Of a stretch of DNA of 64,000 nucleotides, positions 20,777 to 30,563 are shown in pieces (positions within the stretch are counted from its first letter, which is position 1; the number at the start of each line of letters is the position of its first letter). The notes beneath the pieces are model-generated. The model worked only from the letters and a program-made list of their open reading frames with translations, was not told the DNA's origin and searched no databases. The DNA comes from Mesorhizobium sp. LSHC420B00 (lineage in GTDB: Bacteria > Pseudomonadota > Alphaproteobacteria > Rhizobiales > Rhizobiaceae): positions 674,184 through 738,183 of the forward strand of contig NZ_AYVY01000002.1 in NCBI RefSeq assembly GCF_000503055.1, written 5' to 3'. The translations under genes were made by a program, and so were the position numbers.

Positions 20777-21241
20777 TCAGCCGCTTGCGACCATCATTGC
20801 CGAGATCTCGGCTTCCGCCGCCTTGGTGCCATCGACGAGGGCCTCGCAGGCGAATTTGAGAAGATTGCCGCGTTTCTTGATTTTCTTCACATGAATTTTC
20901 AATTGGTCGCCTGGAACGACCGGCTTGCGGAACTTGGCGTTGTCGATGGTCAGGAAATAAACCAGCGACGGCTTTTCCGTACCGAGGCTGCGGATGCAGA
21001 TGGCGCCGGCCGTCTGCGCCATCGCCTCGATGATGAGCACGCCGGGCATGACCGGCTGGTCGGGGAAATGACCTTGGAAATGCGGCTCGTTTATGGTGAC
21101 GTTCTTGATGCCGATGGCGGATTCGTCGCCATCTATGTCGACAATGCGGTCGATCATCAAGAACGGATAGCGGTGCGGCAGGAGCTTCATCAGCCGCATT
21201 ATGTCAACCGCTTCGAGCGTCGCCGCTGCGATCTCAGCCAT
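20777..21241 (-). CDS. fabZ: 3-hydroxyacyl-[acyl-carrier-protein] dehydratase FabZ
   Basis: Dehydrates 3-hydroxyacyl-ACP in fatty-acid elongation and competes with LpxA and LpxD for the same acyl donors, hence the shared operon. The 154-residue hot-dog protein has [13 protein letters not shown], the catalytic His58 in EPHFQGHFP and Glu72 in IEAMAQ, and GVLI. The ATG at 21241 ([10 protein letters not shown]) is preferred over one 33 bp earlier. The start overlaps the lpxD stop by 8 bp. Confidence 0.97.
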   Translation of the reverse strand: MAEIAAATLEAVDIMRLMKLLPHRYPFLMIDRIVDIDGDESAIGIKNVTINEPHFQGHFPDQPVMPGVLIIEAMAQTAGAICIRSLGTEKPSLVYFLTIDNAKFRKPVVPGDQLKIHVKKIKKRGNLLKFACEALVDGTKAAEAEISAMMVASG

Positions 21242-22292
21242 TTCCCCCCTCACCCTGTTTGCGCGTCCGTGCAAGTCTGCGCAAGGCCGCTATCTCGCGC
21301 ATGGCTTCCGCCATCGGCTGCGCCGGATATCCTCCCCAAATCTCACCTGCAGGCACATTGCTCATAAACCCGCTTCTTGCGGCAAGCTTGGCCCCGGACC
21401 CGATGGTCAAATGATCCGCAAGGCCGACGCCGCCACCCATGGTGACGTTGTCGCCTACCGTCACGGAACCGGAAATACCCGAAAGCCCGGCTATAATGCA
21501 ATTGCGGCCGATGCGAACGTTGTGGGCGATCTGCACCAGATTGTCGATCTTGGTGCCCTGGCCGATGATCGTGTCGGACATGGCGCCGCGATCGACGGTC
21601 GTATTCGAGCCGATCTCGACGTCGTCCTGAATGATGACGCGGCCGATCTGCGGAACCCGCTCCGGACCCTTGGCGCCGGCAACGAAACCGAAGCCATCCT
21701 GGCCGATCCTGGCACCGCCATGGATGATGACGCGATTGCCGATCAACGCATATTGCACGCTTGCACCTGGACCGACATAGCCGTCGCGGCCGATCTGAGA
21801 GGAAGGACCGATAACCGCATGCGGGGCAATGACGGTTCCGCTGCCGATGGCAGCGCGCGGCCCGATGACCGCGCCTGCTTCGATGATCGCACCGGCCTCG
21901 ACATGGGCGGTCGGATCGAGATGGGCGTGCGGCGAGATACCGGTTTCGCCGGTCATCGGTCCAGGCGTTGCAGCCGCCGGGAAAAGCAGGCGCCCGACCA
22001 TTGCGAAAGCCTGCTGCGGGCGCGGATGCACCAGCACCGCAATGCCCGCCGGCGCCTTGCCGGCAAATTCGGCGGGGCAGAGAACCGCTGCCGCCCGCAG
22101 TGACTGCATCAGCGCGAAATTGCGCCTCCCATCGACGAAGACAAGCGCGTTCTCGCCGCCTTCGTTGGCGGGCGCCAGAGCCTCGATCGATACATCGGAG
22201 AGACCGGAATCGACAAGCGTCGAGCCGGTCAGATTCGCGACTTCGCCGGCCGTATACCGGCGTGAGGGCGCGAAGAACACCGGATCGGTCAT
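21234..22292 (-). CDS. lpxD: UDP-3-O-(3-hydroxyacyl)glucosamine N-acyltransferase
   Basis: Third step of lipid A synthesis: N-acylation of UDP-3-O-acyl-glucosamine. The 352-residue protein has an N-terminal uridine-binding domain (about 1-105, with [14 protein letters not shown]), a central left-handed beta-helix (110-310) containing GQDGFGFV and the catalytic His in [10 protein letters not shown], and a C-terminal helix. It is followed directly by fabZ. Upstream, a palindromic repeat separates it from bamA by 182 bp, so it may be transcribed both from bamA and from a local promoter. Confidence 0.98.
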   Translation of the reverse strand: MTDPVFFAPSRRYTAGEVANLTGSTLVDSGLSDVSIEALAPANEGGENALVFVDGRRNFALMQSLRAAAVLCPAEFAGKAPAGIAVLVHPRPQQAFAMVGRLLFPAAATPGPMTGETGISPHAHLDPTAHVEAGAIIEAGAVIGPRAAIGSGTVIAPHAVIGPSSQIGRDGYVGPGASVQYALIGNRVIIHGGARIGQDGFGFVAGAKGPERVPQIGRVIIQDDVEIGSNTTVDRGAMSDTIIGQGTKIDNLVQIAHNVRIGRNCIIAGLSGISGSVTVGDNVTMGGGVGLADHLTIGSGAKLAARSGFMSNVPAGEIWGGYPAQPMAEAMREIAALRRLARTRKQGEGGNG

Positions 22293-22313
22293 TCCAGAAG
22301 CAATATCCAGCTA

Positions 22314-22420
22314 GCGCATGACCCCGGAAATCGGAAGTCGATCCTCGGAAAGGATCATGCGCAAAAACAAAGTGCTACAACATCCTTTGCGTGTCCAATA
22401 GGACGCGCTGCGCTGTAGTG
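22314..22420. repeat. Rhizobiales-type palindromic intergenic repeat (REP-like)
   Basis: Composite of three inverted repeats in the lpxD-bamA gap: GCGCATGA (22314-22321) with TCATGCGC (22355-22362); GCGTGTCC (22389-22396) with GGACGCGC (22401-22408) around an AATA loop; and CTACA (22375-22379) with TGTAG (22414-22418). The layout matches a mosaic repeat I recognise from intergenic regions of Mesorhizobium and related genera. It may also act as an RNA processing or attenuation point between bamA and lpxD. Confidence 0.75.
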
Positions 22421-22474
22421 TCGGGTCACCGCCCATCCGGATCCAAACGAGCCGGAAGCATCGTTACCCGCTCA

Positions 22475-24829
22475 TCAGAAGCGGGTCGATATACCGAAGT
22501 TGAATTCCTGCACGTCGTCGGTCTTTTCCTTCTTGACCGGGATCGCATAGTCGATGCGGATCGGACCGAAGGGCGATGCCCACATCAGGCCGACACCGAC
22601 AGAAGCGCGCCATTCCATTCCGGTTGTCGACTGATCGACGAGGCCACTTGCAATCTTGCTGCCGTAGAGCGTTGCCGCATCGGCAAACACTGCCCCGCGG
22701 AGGCCGAAGCTTTCCGGGATAACCGGCAGCGGGAACTGGGCTTCGGCCGAGGCGTTGAAATAAGTGGTTCCGCCGAGATGGTCGTTGCGGTTGTCCAAGG
22801 CAACCGGGCCGATGCCACCATATTCGAAGCCGCGGATCATACGGTCGCTGCTCTGGAAATGGTCGAAGACACGTAGATCGCCGCCGCCATATCCCTGGAC
22901 ATGGCCGGCGCCGCCGGAAATGAGGCCTACCAGATCCAATTGTTCGGACAACGTCTGATAGATGCTGCCGCGCGCCGTGACCTTGATGAACTTGGCGTCG
23001 CCGCCGACGCCGGCCACTTCGGTGTTGACATTGGCATAAAGCCCGTCATGCGGGTTCTTCATGTCGTCGATGGTGTTGTAGATCAGGCCGAGGCTGACCG
23101 ACGACTTGAGCCATGGGCTCTCGTTAACTCCGTTTTGGATCGCCTGGGAGACGTTGCAACCGGCCATTGGGTCGCAGTCTTCGTCGAACTCGTACTTCTC
23201 TTGCGCGATATTGTACGCGAGCTGCGTCGTGATGTTGTCGGTGATCGGCAGACCGAAACGCACTGTCGCGCCCGTCGTATCGCTGTCGTAATGGTCGTAG
23301 TTTCGGCTCTGCTTGTAGATGTCGAAGCCGGCCGCGATGCGCCGCCCAAGGAAATAAGGTTCGGTGAAAGAGAAGCTGTAGTCGCGCGAGTTCTTGCCGC
23401 CGCCCGCCGCCACCTTGATGAATTGGCCGCGACCGAGGAAATTGCGCTCACTGATAGAACCTTCGACGGACGGACCTGACGTTTCGCCACCAGTCGAATA
23501 GCCGGCACCGATCGAGAATTCACCGGTCGACTTCTCGACTACGTCGACCACCAACACGACCTGGTCCGGCTCAGAGCCCGGAACGGTGGAAATCTCGACT
23601 TTCTCAAAATAATCGAGCGCTTCCAGCCGCCTCTTCGCGCGCTGGATGAGAACCTGGTTGAACGCATCGCCTTCGCTGACATCGAATTCGCGGCGAATGA
23701 CGTAGTCGCGCGTTCGATCGTTTCCGCGGATCTCGATGCGCTCGATATAGGCCTTGGTGCCCTGGTCGATTGTATACACAACCGAGATCGTGTGGTTTTC
23801 GAAGTTGCGATCGCCGCGCGGCGTCACCTGGGCGAAGGCATAGCCCGAACCGGCGACTTTCTCGGTCAGCGCGATGATCGTGTCCTCGACGTCCTTGGCG
23901 TTATAGACATCGCCCCTGTGGGTCTGGACTACCGATTCAAGCGACTTGCTGTCGACCTCGGGGATTGTGCTTTCGACACTGACATCGCCGAACGTATAAC
24001 GCTCGCCCTCCTGCACCGTGATGGTGACGGTGTATTTGTTGGTGGTGTCGTCGAGTTCGCCGACAGCCGAGACGACCTGGAAGTCGGCATAGCCGTGATT
24101 GTAATAGAAGCGGCGCAACAGCTCTTGGTCGGCCCGCAGCTTGTCCTCGTCATAGACGTCGTCGCGCAGCACGAAGGAAAGGAAGGACGAGCGCTTGGTG
24201 GAGATGATGTCCGACAGACGGCGGCTCGAATAGGCGCTGTTGCCGACGAAATTGATCGCTGCGATCTGGGTGCGGCCGCCTTCGTTGATGTTGAAGACCA
24301 CGTTCACGCGGTTATCGCCGAGATCCATGATCTGGGTGGTCACGGCGGCGTCGTCGCGGCCGATACGCCTGTAAGCGGCCTTGACCGCCTCAACGTCGGT
24401 GTCGAGTTGCTGTTGCGAGAAGGTGCTGCGCGGCTTCAATTGCACCGCAGCTTCAAGCGCGTTGTCCTTGAGCTTCTTGTTGCCCTGGAACAGCACCTGG
24501 TTGACGACCTGGTATTCGGAAACCTTGATGACCAGCGTCGATCCGACTTGGTTGATCTGCACGTCCGAAAACAGCCCGGTGCCGAACAGCGCCTTGACCG
24601 CATCGTCGATGTCGGAGCTGGAAAACGCCTTGCCCGGCTTGATCGTCACGTAATTGCGGATGGTGTCCGCGTCGACACGCTGATTGCCGGTGACTTCGAC
24701 TCTGGAGACGACAGCCGCCTCGGCGGCCGATGTGGCAACGAACTGCACTGCGAGCGCGCCTGGTACAACCAGAGCGGCGGACATAGCCACCGCGGACGCG
24801 GCGCTCAGAAACTTGGATGCTGCCTTCAT
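22475..24829 (-). CDS. bamA: outer-membrane protein assembly factor BamA
   Basis: Omp85-family insertase that folds beta-barrel proteins into the outer membrane. The 784-residue precursor has a signal peptide (about residues 1-39, ending SAAEA), five POTRA domains (about 40-420, from RVEVTGNQRVDADTIRNY to the IEIRGNDRTRDYVIRREFDV repeat), and a 16-strand barrel (about 445-784). The barrel has the FIRGF-like lid-lock motif MIRGFEYGGIGP and ends in an aromatic residue (GISTRF), the outer-membrane sorting signal. rseP upstream and lpxD-fabZ-lpxA downstream is the conserved order in most proteobacteria. Confidence 0.98.
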   Translation of the reverse strand: MKAASKFLSAASAVAMSAALVVPGALAVQFVATSAAEAAVVSRVEVTGNQRVDADTIRNYVTIKPGKAFSSSDIDDAVKALFGTGLFSDVQINQVGSTLVIKVSEYQVVNQVLFQGNKKLKDNALEAAVQLKPRSTFSQQQLDTDVEAVKAAYRRIGRDDAAVTTQIMDLGDNRVNVVFNINEGGRTQIAAINFVGNSAYSSRRLSDIISTKRSSFLSFVLRDDVYDEDKLRADQELLRRFYYNHGYADFQVVSAVGELDDTTNKYTVTITVQEGERYTFGDVSVESTIPEVDSKSLESVVQTHRGDVYNAKDVEDTIIALTEKVAGSGYAFAQVTPRGDRNFENHTISVVYTIDQGTKAYIERIEIRGNDRTRDYVIRREFDVSEGDAFNQVLIQRAKRRLEALDYFEKVEISTVPGSEPDQVVLVVDVVEKSTGEFSIGAGYSTGGETSGPSVEGSISERNFLGRGQFIKVAAGGGKNSRDYSFSFTEPYFLGRRIAAGFDIYKQSRNYDHYDSDTTGATVRFGLPITDNITTQLAYNIAQEKYEFDEDCDPMAGCNVSQAIQNGVNESPWLKSSVSLGLIYNTIDDMKNPHDGLYANVNTEVAGVGGDAKFIKVTARGSIYQTLSEQLDLVGLISGGAGHVQGYGGGDLRVFDHFQSSDRMIRGFEYGGIGPVALDNRNDHLGGTTYFNASAEAQFPLPVIPESFGLRGAVFADAATLYGSKIASGLVDQSTTGMEWRASVGVGLMWASPFGPIRIDYAIPVKKEKTDDVQEFNFGISTRF

Positions 24830-25046
24830 CGGGCTTTTGTACCTTTTCTCGAAGTCCCCACGGCGAGAAAACCGGACGTGCGGTAATTTCCCCTACCGTA
24901 TTAACCGGATTTTCCCTACACGCAAGGCTTCTGGTTAATTTGTATTTACTTAACCCTGTGGCGTGGCTTTCGCGTCACGCATATCCCCACGCATGGTAAA
25001 CGGCGTCTCAACATTGCTCGTGCCGAAGCCAAATTCCTTCATGATT

Positions 25047-26189
25047 TCAGCACCCAAACAGATCGTTCCAGAAAACAAAGCCCATGAAGCCGAGCACCAA
25101 TATGAGGCCGCTTCGGTAAGCCATTTCCATCATCCGTTCGGACACCGGCCGCCGGATGACAGCCTCCACGCCGTAGAACAGAAGATGCCCTCCGTCGAGG
25201 GGGGGAATCGGCAAAAGGTTGAGAATCCCGATCCCGACTGACAGGAATGCAACAAGCTGTACGAGCCATTCAAAGCCGAGCTTTGCCGCCTGACCCGACA
25301 TCTTGGCGATCTTGATAGGGCCGCCCAGCTGGCACTTGTCCTCGCGACCGACAACGAAACGTTGCAGGAACTGGCCGGTGCGCTGAATGACGTGTCCGGT
25401 TTCCTGGACCGCTGCCCCGACCGCCCCGGCCGGACTGTAGGTGATCAGCCGTGGCTGGCCGAGTTCCTTGTTGTTGACGACGCCGATCACGGCCACCTGG
25501 ACCTTGTTGCCCAGTGCGTCCTGTTGTTCCATCAAGCGCGGCGTCGCCGTGACGGTGATTTCCTTGCCGCCGCGTAGCATGACGAAGGTGATGCTGTCGC
25601 CGGCACGGCCGGAGACCAGACGCTGGACTTCGGCAAAGGTCTCGACCTTGCTGCCGTCGACGCTGACGAATCGGTCGCCGGGCATGATGCCGGCCGCCGC
25701 CGCCGGACTGCCGACGGTAACCTCAGCCACCATCGGCTCCAGCACGGGACGGCCATGGACAGAAAAAAGCACGGAAAAGACAGCGATCGTCAGCAGGAAG
25801 TTGAACAGCGGCCCCGCCATCACTGTCGCCGCGCGCTTCCAGATCGGCTGCGTGTGGAAGGCGACCTTGCGTTCTTCGTCGCTCAGCGCCTCGATCTCCT
25901 CCGAGCTGGGCTGGCTCGACGTCGCGTTCATGTCGCCGACGAACTTGACGTAGCCGCCGAGCGGTATGGCGCAAAGCTTCCAGCGCGTGCCGCGGCTGTC
26001 GTTGAAGCCGATGATTTCAGGACCAAAACCGATCGAAAAGGCCTTTGCGCCGATACCGCACCAGCGGCCGACGAGGTAGTGGCCCATTTCGTGGACGAAA
26101 ACGACCACGGTCAGCACGAACAGGAAAGGCACCAGCGTGCCGAGGACAAAGCCCTCTGTGCTGAAAACCGCGTGAAGAATCTCGTTCAA
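25047..26189 (-). CDS. rseP: site-2 intramembrane metalloprotease RseP
   Basis: Zinc protease of the inner membrane that cuts membrane-embedded substrates such as anti-sigma factors. The 380 residues have HEMGH (33-37) in the first membrane helix, a periplasmic PDZ domain (about 125-205, VTVGSPAAAAGIMPGDR), and the second metal-ligand motif LNLLPIPPLDGGHLL near the C-terminus followed by a last helix. The start is a TTG (26187-26189) with GAGGG about 6 bp upstream; no in-frame ATG fits. It sits between cdsA and bamA, as in E. coli. No rseA-like anti-sigma gene is in the window. Confidence 0.96.
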   Translation of the reverse strand: MNEILHAVFSTEGFVLGTLVPFLFVLTVVVFVHEMGHYLVGRWCGIGAKAFSIGFGPEIIGFNDSRGTRWKLCAIPLGGYVKFVGDMNATSSQPSSEEIEALSDEERKVAFHTQPIWKRAATVMAGPLFNFLLTIAVFSVLFSVHGRPVLEPMVAEVTVGSPAAAAGIMPGDRFVSVDGSKVETFAEVQRLVSGRAGDSITFVMLRGGKEITVTATPRLMEQQDALGNKVQVAVIGVVNNKELGQPRLITYSPAGAVGAAVQETGHVIQRTGQFLQRFVVGREDKCQLGGPIKIAKMSGQAAKLGFEWLVQLVAFLSVGIGILNLLPIPPLDGGHLLFYGVEAVIRRPVSERMMEMAYRSGLILVLGFMGFVFWNDLFGC

Positions 26190-26293
26190 TTCATGCCCTC
26201 AAATTCATCCACGGCGCAGGTCACGCCGCGACTGTGACATCAATCCAGGCGAATCCATGGCGCAACCCGCGCCAGCCCGCCGTCGGATGCCGC

Positions 26294-27127
26294 TCAAACC
26301 GGGAACAGTCCCTGTGCGGGATGGTCGGCGGTCGCGGAAATCCAGCCGATGACGTATAGGGCGAAAGCCGCCGCGACAAGCCCGTCGACCCGGTCCATGA
26401 TGCCGCCATGGCCGGGTATTAGCGCGCCGGAGTCCTTACGGCCGTGGCGTCGCTTGACCCATGATTCGAACAGGTCGCCGGCTTGCGCGACGATCGAAAG
26501 CACCAGTGCGATCACGCCAAGCACGACAACGTTGCCCGTTCCGGCTATGGCGGCCAGAAGCAGCCCGGCCACCACGCCGCCGATCGCCCCGCCGAGCGCC
26601 CCGCTCCGCGTCTTGCCCGGCGAGATCGACGGCGCCAGCCTTGGACCACCGACGGAGCGGCCGACGAAATATGCAAAAATATCGGTCGCCCAAACCACGG
26701 CGAACAGAAAGAGGATGGCCAGCAGCCCGGAACGGTCGCCGTCGCGCAAGAAGGCCAGCGACAGGCCGGAAACCGCCGCATAGGCAAGGCCGGATGCTTC
26801 CCACGGTCCTGCCTTGCGCATCGACGCCGCGATGGCAGCGACAGCAACCAGAGCCGCGACGAGCGGCAGCAGCAAAGACGCAGGCAGGCCGGCGATGAGG
26901 GCACCGATAAAGACCACGATCAGCGCCTCGGGCAGAAAGCGGAAACCTGCCGTAGCATTAGCACCTGCAGGCGCAACGGGGCGGCTCATCCGCGTCCACT
27001 CGTAGAAGATCACCGCCGCCATGGCAGCGCAAAGCAACCGGAAGGGCAGTCCGCCAAGCCAGGTCAGGCCGAGCGTAACGATGGCAAGCACGACGGCCGA
27101 AATGACGCGGAGCTGAAGGTTGCTCAT
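26294..27127 (-). CDS. cdsA: phosphatidate cytidylyltransferase (CDP-diglyceride synthase)
   Basis: Activates phosphatidic acid with CTP to CDP-diacylglycerol, the precursor of all phospholipids. The 277-residue membrane protein has seven or eight helices and the full family signature near the C-terminus: the AQAGDLFESWVKR segment, then RKDSG, then IPGHGGIMDRVD. uppS ends 3 bp upstream. Its substrate, phosphatidic acid, depends on PlsY encoded at 60 kb. Confidence 0.97.
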   Translation of the reverse strand: MSNLQLRVISAVVLAIVTLGLTWLGGLPFRLLCAAMAAVIFYEWTRMSRPVAPAGANATAGFRFLPEALIVVFIGALIAGLPASLLLPLVAALVAVAAIAASMRKAGPWEASGLAYAAVSGLSLAFLRDGDRSGLLAILFLFAVVWATDIFAYFVGRSVGGPRLAPSISPGKTRSGALGGAIGGVVAGLLLAAIAGTGNVVVLGVIALVLSIVAQAGDLFESWVKRRHGRKDSGALIPGHGGIMDRVDGLVAAAFALYVIGWISATADHPAQGLFPV

Positions 27128-27130
27128 CCC

Positions 27131-27853
27131 TCAGCCCGAGGCGACGTCTTGGGCGGCAAGTCCGCCGAAGCGGCGCTCGCGGCCGGCGAAATCGCGCAGT
27201 GCATCGGACAGGTGCTCGCGACTGAAGTCGGGCCAGTAGCAAGGCAAAAAAACAAGTTCGCTGTAGGCGGCCTGCCATAACAGGAAATTCGACAGCCGAA
27301 GCTCGCCGCTGGTGCGGATAACCAGTTCCGGGTCCGGAATGCCCTCTGTATCGAGCGAGTTGGCGAAGGACTCTGCCGTGATCGCTTCGCTGTCGATCTC
27401 GCCACGCGCCACCGCCGCGGCGAGCTTGCGCGCTGTGCGGACGATCTCGTCGCGCCCGCCATAATTGAAGGCGATGACCAGCGTCAGCGCCTCGTTGCGG
27501 AGAGTGAGCGTTTCGGCTTCCTCGAGCAGGCCTCTTATGTCGGGCTGCAGCCCTGCCCTGTCACCGATGACCCTGATTCGGACGCCGCTCTGGTGCAACT
27601 CGGCGAGATCGCGTCGGATGAAAAGCTTCAGCAGGCCCATGAGGTCGCTGACTTCGGATTTCGGCCGTGACCAGTTTTCCGACGAGAAAGCGTAGACGGT
27701 CAGGAAGGAGATCCCCAGGTTAGGGGCGGCGCGCACCGTCTTGCGCAGCGCTTCGACGCCGGCGCGGTGACCGGCGAGCCGCGGCAAGCCGCGCGCCTTG
27801 GCCCAGCGTCCGTTTCCGTCCATGATGATCGCGACATGCGCGGGCGTTGCCAT
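27131..27853 (-). CDS. uppS: isoprenyl transferase (undecaprenyl diphosphate synthase)
   Basis: Cis-prenyltransferase that builds the C55 lipid carrier for peptidoglycan and polysaccharide synthesis. Of 240 residues, the N-terminal [14 protein letters not shown] (Asp12, Arg16-Trp17) is the pyrophosphate-binding motif. [44 protein letters not shown] and the [13 protein letters not shown] ending are all conserved. It starts 32 bp after frr and is nearly fused to cdsA (3-bp gap). Confidence 0.98.
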   Translation of the reverse strand: MATPAHVAIIMDGNGRWAKARGLPRLAGHRAGVEALRKTVRAAPNLGISFLTVYAFSSENWSRPKSEVSDLMGLLKLFIRRDLAELHQSGVRIRVIGDRAGLQPDIRGLLEEAETLTLRNEALTLVIAFNYGGRDEIVRTARKLAAAVARGEIDSEAITAESFANSLDTEGIPDPELVIRTSGELRLSNFLLWQAAYSELVFLPCYWPDFSREHLSDALRDFAGRERRFGGLAAQDVASG

Positions 27854-27885
27854 GTTCTCGCTTCCGGGCCAGCCGTGGCCAGACC

Positions 27886-28440
27886 CTAGACCTGCATGAT
27901 TTCCGCTTCCTTGTCGGAAAGCAGGTGGTCGATGGTGCTGATTGTCTCGTCGGTTAGTTTCTGAACCTGGTCGGCCCGTTTGCGGTGGTCGTCCTCGCTG
28001 ATGTCGCCGTCCTTTTCCGCCTTTTTCAGAAAGTCCATGCCGTCCCGGCGAACGTGACGCACAGCGACGCGGGCATTCTCGGCATAGCCGTGCGAGATCT
28101 TGACAAGCTCCTTGCGGCGCTGCTCGTTGAGTTCAGGCAACGGGATCCTGAGATTGGTGCCGTCTACGATTGGATTGAAGCCGAGATTGGATTCACGGAT
28201 GGCGCGGTCGACGGCACTGACCATCGACTTGTCCCAGACCGAAACCGAGATCATGCGCGGCTCCGGCACCGACACGGTTGCCACCTGGTTGATCGGCATG
28301 GCGGTGCCGTAGGCCTGCACCTGGATGGCGTCGAGCAGGCTGCTCGACGCGCGGCCGGTGCGCAGCGAAGCCAGATCATGCTTGAACGCGGCGATCGCCC
28401 CGTCCATGCGCCGTTTGAGATCGTCGTATTCGCCACTCAT
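27886..28440 (-). CDS. frr: ribosome-recycling factor
   Basis: Releases ribosomes from mRNA after termination, together with EF-G. The 184-residue protein (185 from the adjacent upstream ATG) has the two-domain RRF pattern: [26 protein letters not shown], the Val/Pro-rich beta domain ([16 protein letters not shown]), and the C-terminal helix with [19 protein letters not shown] and [17 protein letters not shown]. Two ATGs are adjacent (28438-28443). The second is preferred because AGGAG lies 6 bp before it but only 3 bp before the first. It follows pyrH, as in nearly all bacteria. Confidence 0.97.
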   Translation of the reverse strand: MSGEYDDLKRRMDGAIAAFKHDLASLRTGRASSSLLDAIQVQAYGTAMPINQVATVSVPEPRMISVSVWDKSMVSAVDRAIRESNLGFNPIVDGTNLRIPLPELNEQRRKELVKISHGYAENARVAVRHVRRDGMDFLKKAEKDGDISEDDHRKRADQVQKLTDETISTIDHLLSDKEAEIMQV

Positions 28441-28545
28441 CATCGTCTCCTCGACCCGTTTAGCCCGGGTTCACTGCCTTGAGGGTAAAACCCTGTTCGA
28501 GCCTCAATCCGCGAACTGGTCCCTCTTTCGGGTTCACGGTCCGGA

Positions 28546-29268
28546 TTAATCGTCGGCGACAACCGTGCAACGGCCGCCGCCACGCAGGATATCACCGAAA
28601 CCACCCTTCTCGTGGATCGAATAGACGATTATCGGAATGTTGTTTTCGCGCGCAAGTGCAATCGCCGCGGTATCCATGATCGAAAGCCCGCGTTTTATGA
28701 CGTCGCTATGGCTGATGCGCTCGAAGCGTGTCGCGTTCGGGTCCTTCTTGGGATCAGCCGAATAGACGCCATCGACCTGAGTGCCCTTGAACAAAGCATC
28801 GGCGCCGATCTCGGCGGCGCGAAGGGCTGCAGCCGAATCGGTGGTGAAAAACGGATTGCCGGTGCCACCGGCGAAGATGACGACCTTGCCCTGGTTCATG
28901 TAGGCGGTTGCCTGACGCTGCGAAAAACTTTCGCACAGCTCGGGCATGGCGATCGCCGACAACACCACGGCGTCGACGCCGATCTTGTTGAGCGAGGTGC
29001 GTAGCGCCAGCGAATTGATGACCGTGGCAAGCATGCCCATATGGTCGCCGGTGACGCGGTCTCCGCCTTTTGATGCAACCGCGACGCCGCGAAAGATGTT
29101 GCCGCCGCCGATGACGACACCGACCTCGATGCCCAGTGCGCGGGCCTCGGCAATGTCGGCGGCGATGCGGTCGACCACCGATACGTCGATGCCGAAATGC
29201 TGTTCGCCCATCAACGCTTCGCCCGACGCTTTCAGCAAGACACGTCGGTAGAGGGGCTTCACCGTCAT
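28546..29268 (-). CDS. pyrH: uridylate kinase
   Basis: Bacterial UMP kinase that makes UDP; it is regulated by GTP and UTP. The 240-residue amino-acid-kinase fold has RVLLKASGEALMG at the N-terminus, VGVVIGGGNIFRG, GDHMGMLATVINSLAL, VIFAGGTGNPFFTTDSAA and the ALFKGTQVDGVYSADPKKDP motif. The ATG at 29268 has GAGGA 4 bp upstream; 17 more codons are open upstream. In most bacteria tsf lies directly upstream; here a 2.8-kb cassette intervenes, so pyrH must rely on a promoter in the 133-bp gap or on read-through from the reductase gene. Confidence 0.98.
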   Translation of the reverse strand: MTVKPLYRRVLLKASGEALMGEQHFGIDVSVVDRIAADIAEARALGIEVGVVIGGGNIFRGVAVASKGGDRVTGDHMGMLATVINSLALRTSLNKIGVDAVVLSAIAMPELCESFSQRQATAYMNQGKVVIFAGGTGNPFFTTDSAAALRAAEIGADALFKGTQVDGVYSADPKKDPNATRFERISHSDVIKRGLSIMDTAAIALARENNIPIIVYSIHEKGGFGDILRGGGRCTVVADD

Positions 29269-29339
29269 CTGGTCCTCGTCATCATGCGTGTGACGCGCTT
29301 CGGTGGCGCCCCGAAACACTGGGCGTTCCGATACACGAA

Positions 29340-29365
29340 GGGCGCCGCGATGTCACGCGGCGCCC
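29340..29365 (-). terminator. GC-rich hairpin between the aldo/keto reductase gene and pyrH
   Basis: A perfect 10-bp inverted repeat, GGGCGCCGCG / CGCGGCGCCC, with loop ATGTCA. On the minus strand it is followed only by TTCGTGT, so it is a weak terminator or attenuator. It lies 36 bp after the reductase stop. Confidence 0.5.
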
Positions 29366-29401
29366 GAGCCGGAAAGTTGAGATCGTGGACTGGGATAGCC
29401 G

Positions 29402-30508
29402 TCAGCTCACGCCGGCAAAAGTGCCTTGCATGAGCAGATCCGGCAGATAGCTTGCCGGCTTGTCGCCAACCGCCTGCCCACCGGTCAAGCCGCCTTGTAT
29501 TTCAGGGCCGAAGAACGAATACGGAAAGGGCGTGACCGGCCGGCTCACCGCATCGAGCCGTGCCCGAAGGTCTTCGGGAATGTCGAAATCAAGCGCGCCG
29601 AGATTGTCCTTGAGCTGGTCAAGCCTGGTGGAGCCGACGATGACGGACGCAATGCCTGGCCTGTTTGCCGCCCAGTTCAGGGCGACCTGGGCCATGCTGC
29701 GGCCGAGCTGGCCGGCAACCCTCTCCAGTTCGGCGACGATTTGCCAGTTGCGGTCGGTGAATTTCTGGAAACCGGGATTGGTCGAACCACGCATTGTCTC
29801 CAGCCGGCCACCATCCTTGACGATTGTATCGAAACGGTATTTTCCGCTGAGCAGGCCGCTGGCCAACGGACTCCAGACCATGATTCCAGCGCCATAGCGC
29901 GTGCCGAACGGCACGAACTCGAGCTCGATGTTGCGCTCGGCCAGCGAATATTCGAGCTGAAGCGCCGAAACCGGTTCATAGCCGCGATGCTCGGCGATCG
30001 CCTGCGCCCGGCTTGCGTACCAGGCCGGCACGTCGGACAGACCGACATGCCGGATCTTTCCGGCGCGCACCAGATCGTCCAGCATCCGCATCACCTCCTC
30101 CGGTGGCGTCAGCCTGTCCCAGGTATGGAGGATGTAGAGGTCGATGTAATCGGTGCCGAGCCGCTTCAGCGAACCGTCTACCGCCCGCAGGATGTTCTTA
30201 CGGCCGTTGCCGCCGGCATTTGGATTACCCGGTTCGGCGTTGTAGGTGAATTTGGTACTGATCACCGCCTTGTCGCGCAGCCCACGCTCGGCGATGAATT
30301 CGCCGAGCCAGGTTTCGGCCGTGCCACCGGTATAGAGATCGGCGGTATCGAAGAAATTGCCACCGGCTTCGACATAGGCATCAACCAAGGCGCGCGCCGT
30401 TTCCTTCTCCGCGCCCCAGCCCCATTCCGTGCCGAACGTCATGGTGCCGAGCGCCAGACGAGTGACACGCAGCCCGCTGTTGCCGAGCGTGTAGTAGGAC
30501 ATGGTCAT
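29402..30508 (-). CDS. aldo/keto reductase
   Basis: NADPH-dependent oxidoreductase of unknown substrate. The 368-residue TIM barrel has the AKR tetrad: Asp54 and Tyr59 (FFDTADLYTGG), Lys86 (ISTKF) and His128 (YILHTW). It also has GSTRLDQLKDNLGALDF, the cofactor-binding C-terminal motif. The start at 30508 (MTMSYY) has AGGAG 7 bp upstream; a second ATG lies two codons in. The C-terminus carries about 40 residues past the usual barrel end. It lies downstream of the broken SnoaL-like gene and opposite a LysR gene, a typical small catabolic or stress cassette. The trio interrupts the rpsB-tsf-pyrH cluster. Confidence 0.9.
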   Translation of the reverse strand: MTMSYYTLGNSGLRVTRLALGTMTFGTEWGWGAEKETARALVDAYVEAGGNFFDTADLYTGGTAETWLGEFIAERGLRDKAVISTKFTYNAEPGNPNAGGNGRKNILRAVDGSLKRLGTDYIDLYILHTWDRLTPPEEVMRMLDDLVRAGKIRHVGLSDVPAWYASRAQAIAEHRGYEPVSALQLEYSLAERNIELEFVPFGTRYGAGIMVWSPLASGLLSGKYRFDTIVKDGGRLETMRGSTNPGFQKFTDRNWQIVAELERVAGQLGRSMAQVALNWAANRPGIASVIVGSTRLDQLKDNLGALDFDIPEDLRARLDAVSRPVTPFPYSFFGPEIQGGLTGGQAVGDKPASYLPDLLMQGTFAGVS

Positions 30509-30563
30509 GGATTTTCTCCTGAAATTTGAAAACGGGATTGAGGTCCTTGCCTGGGATATGCAG

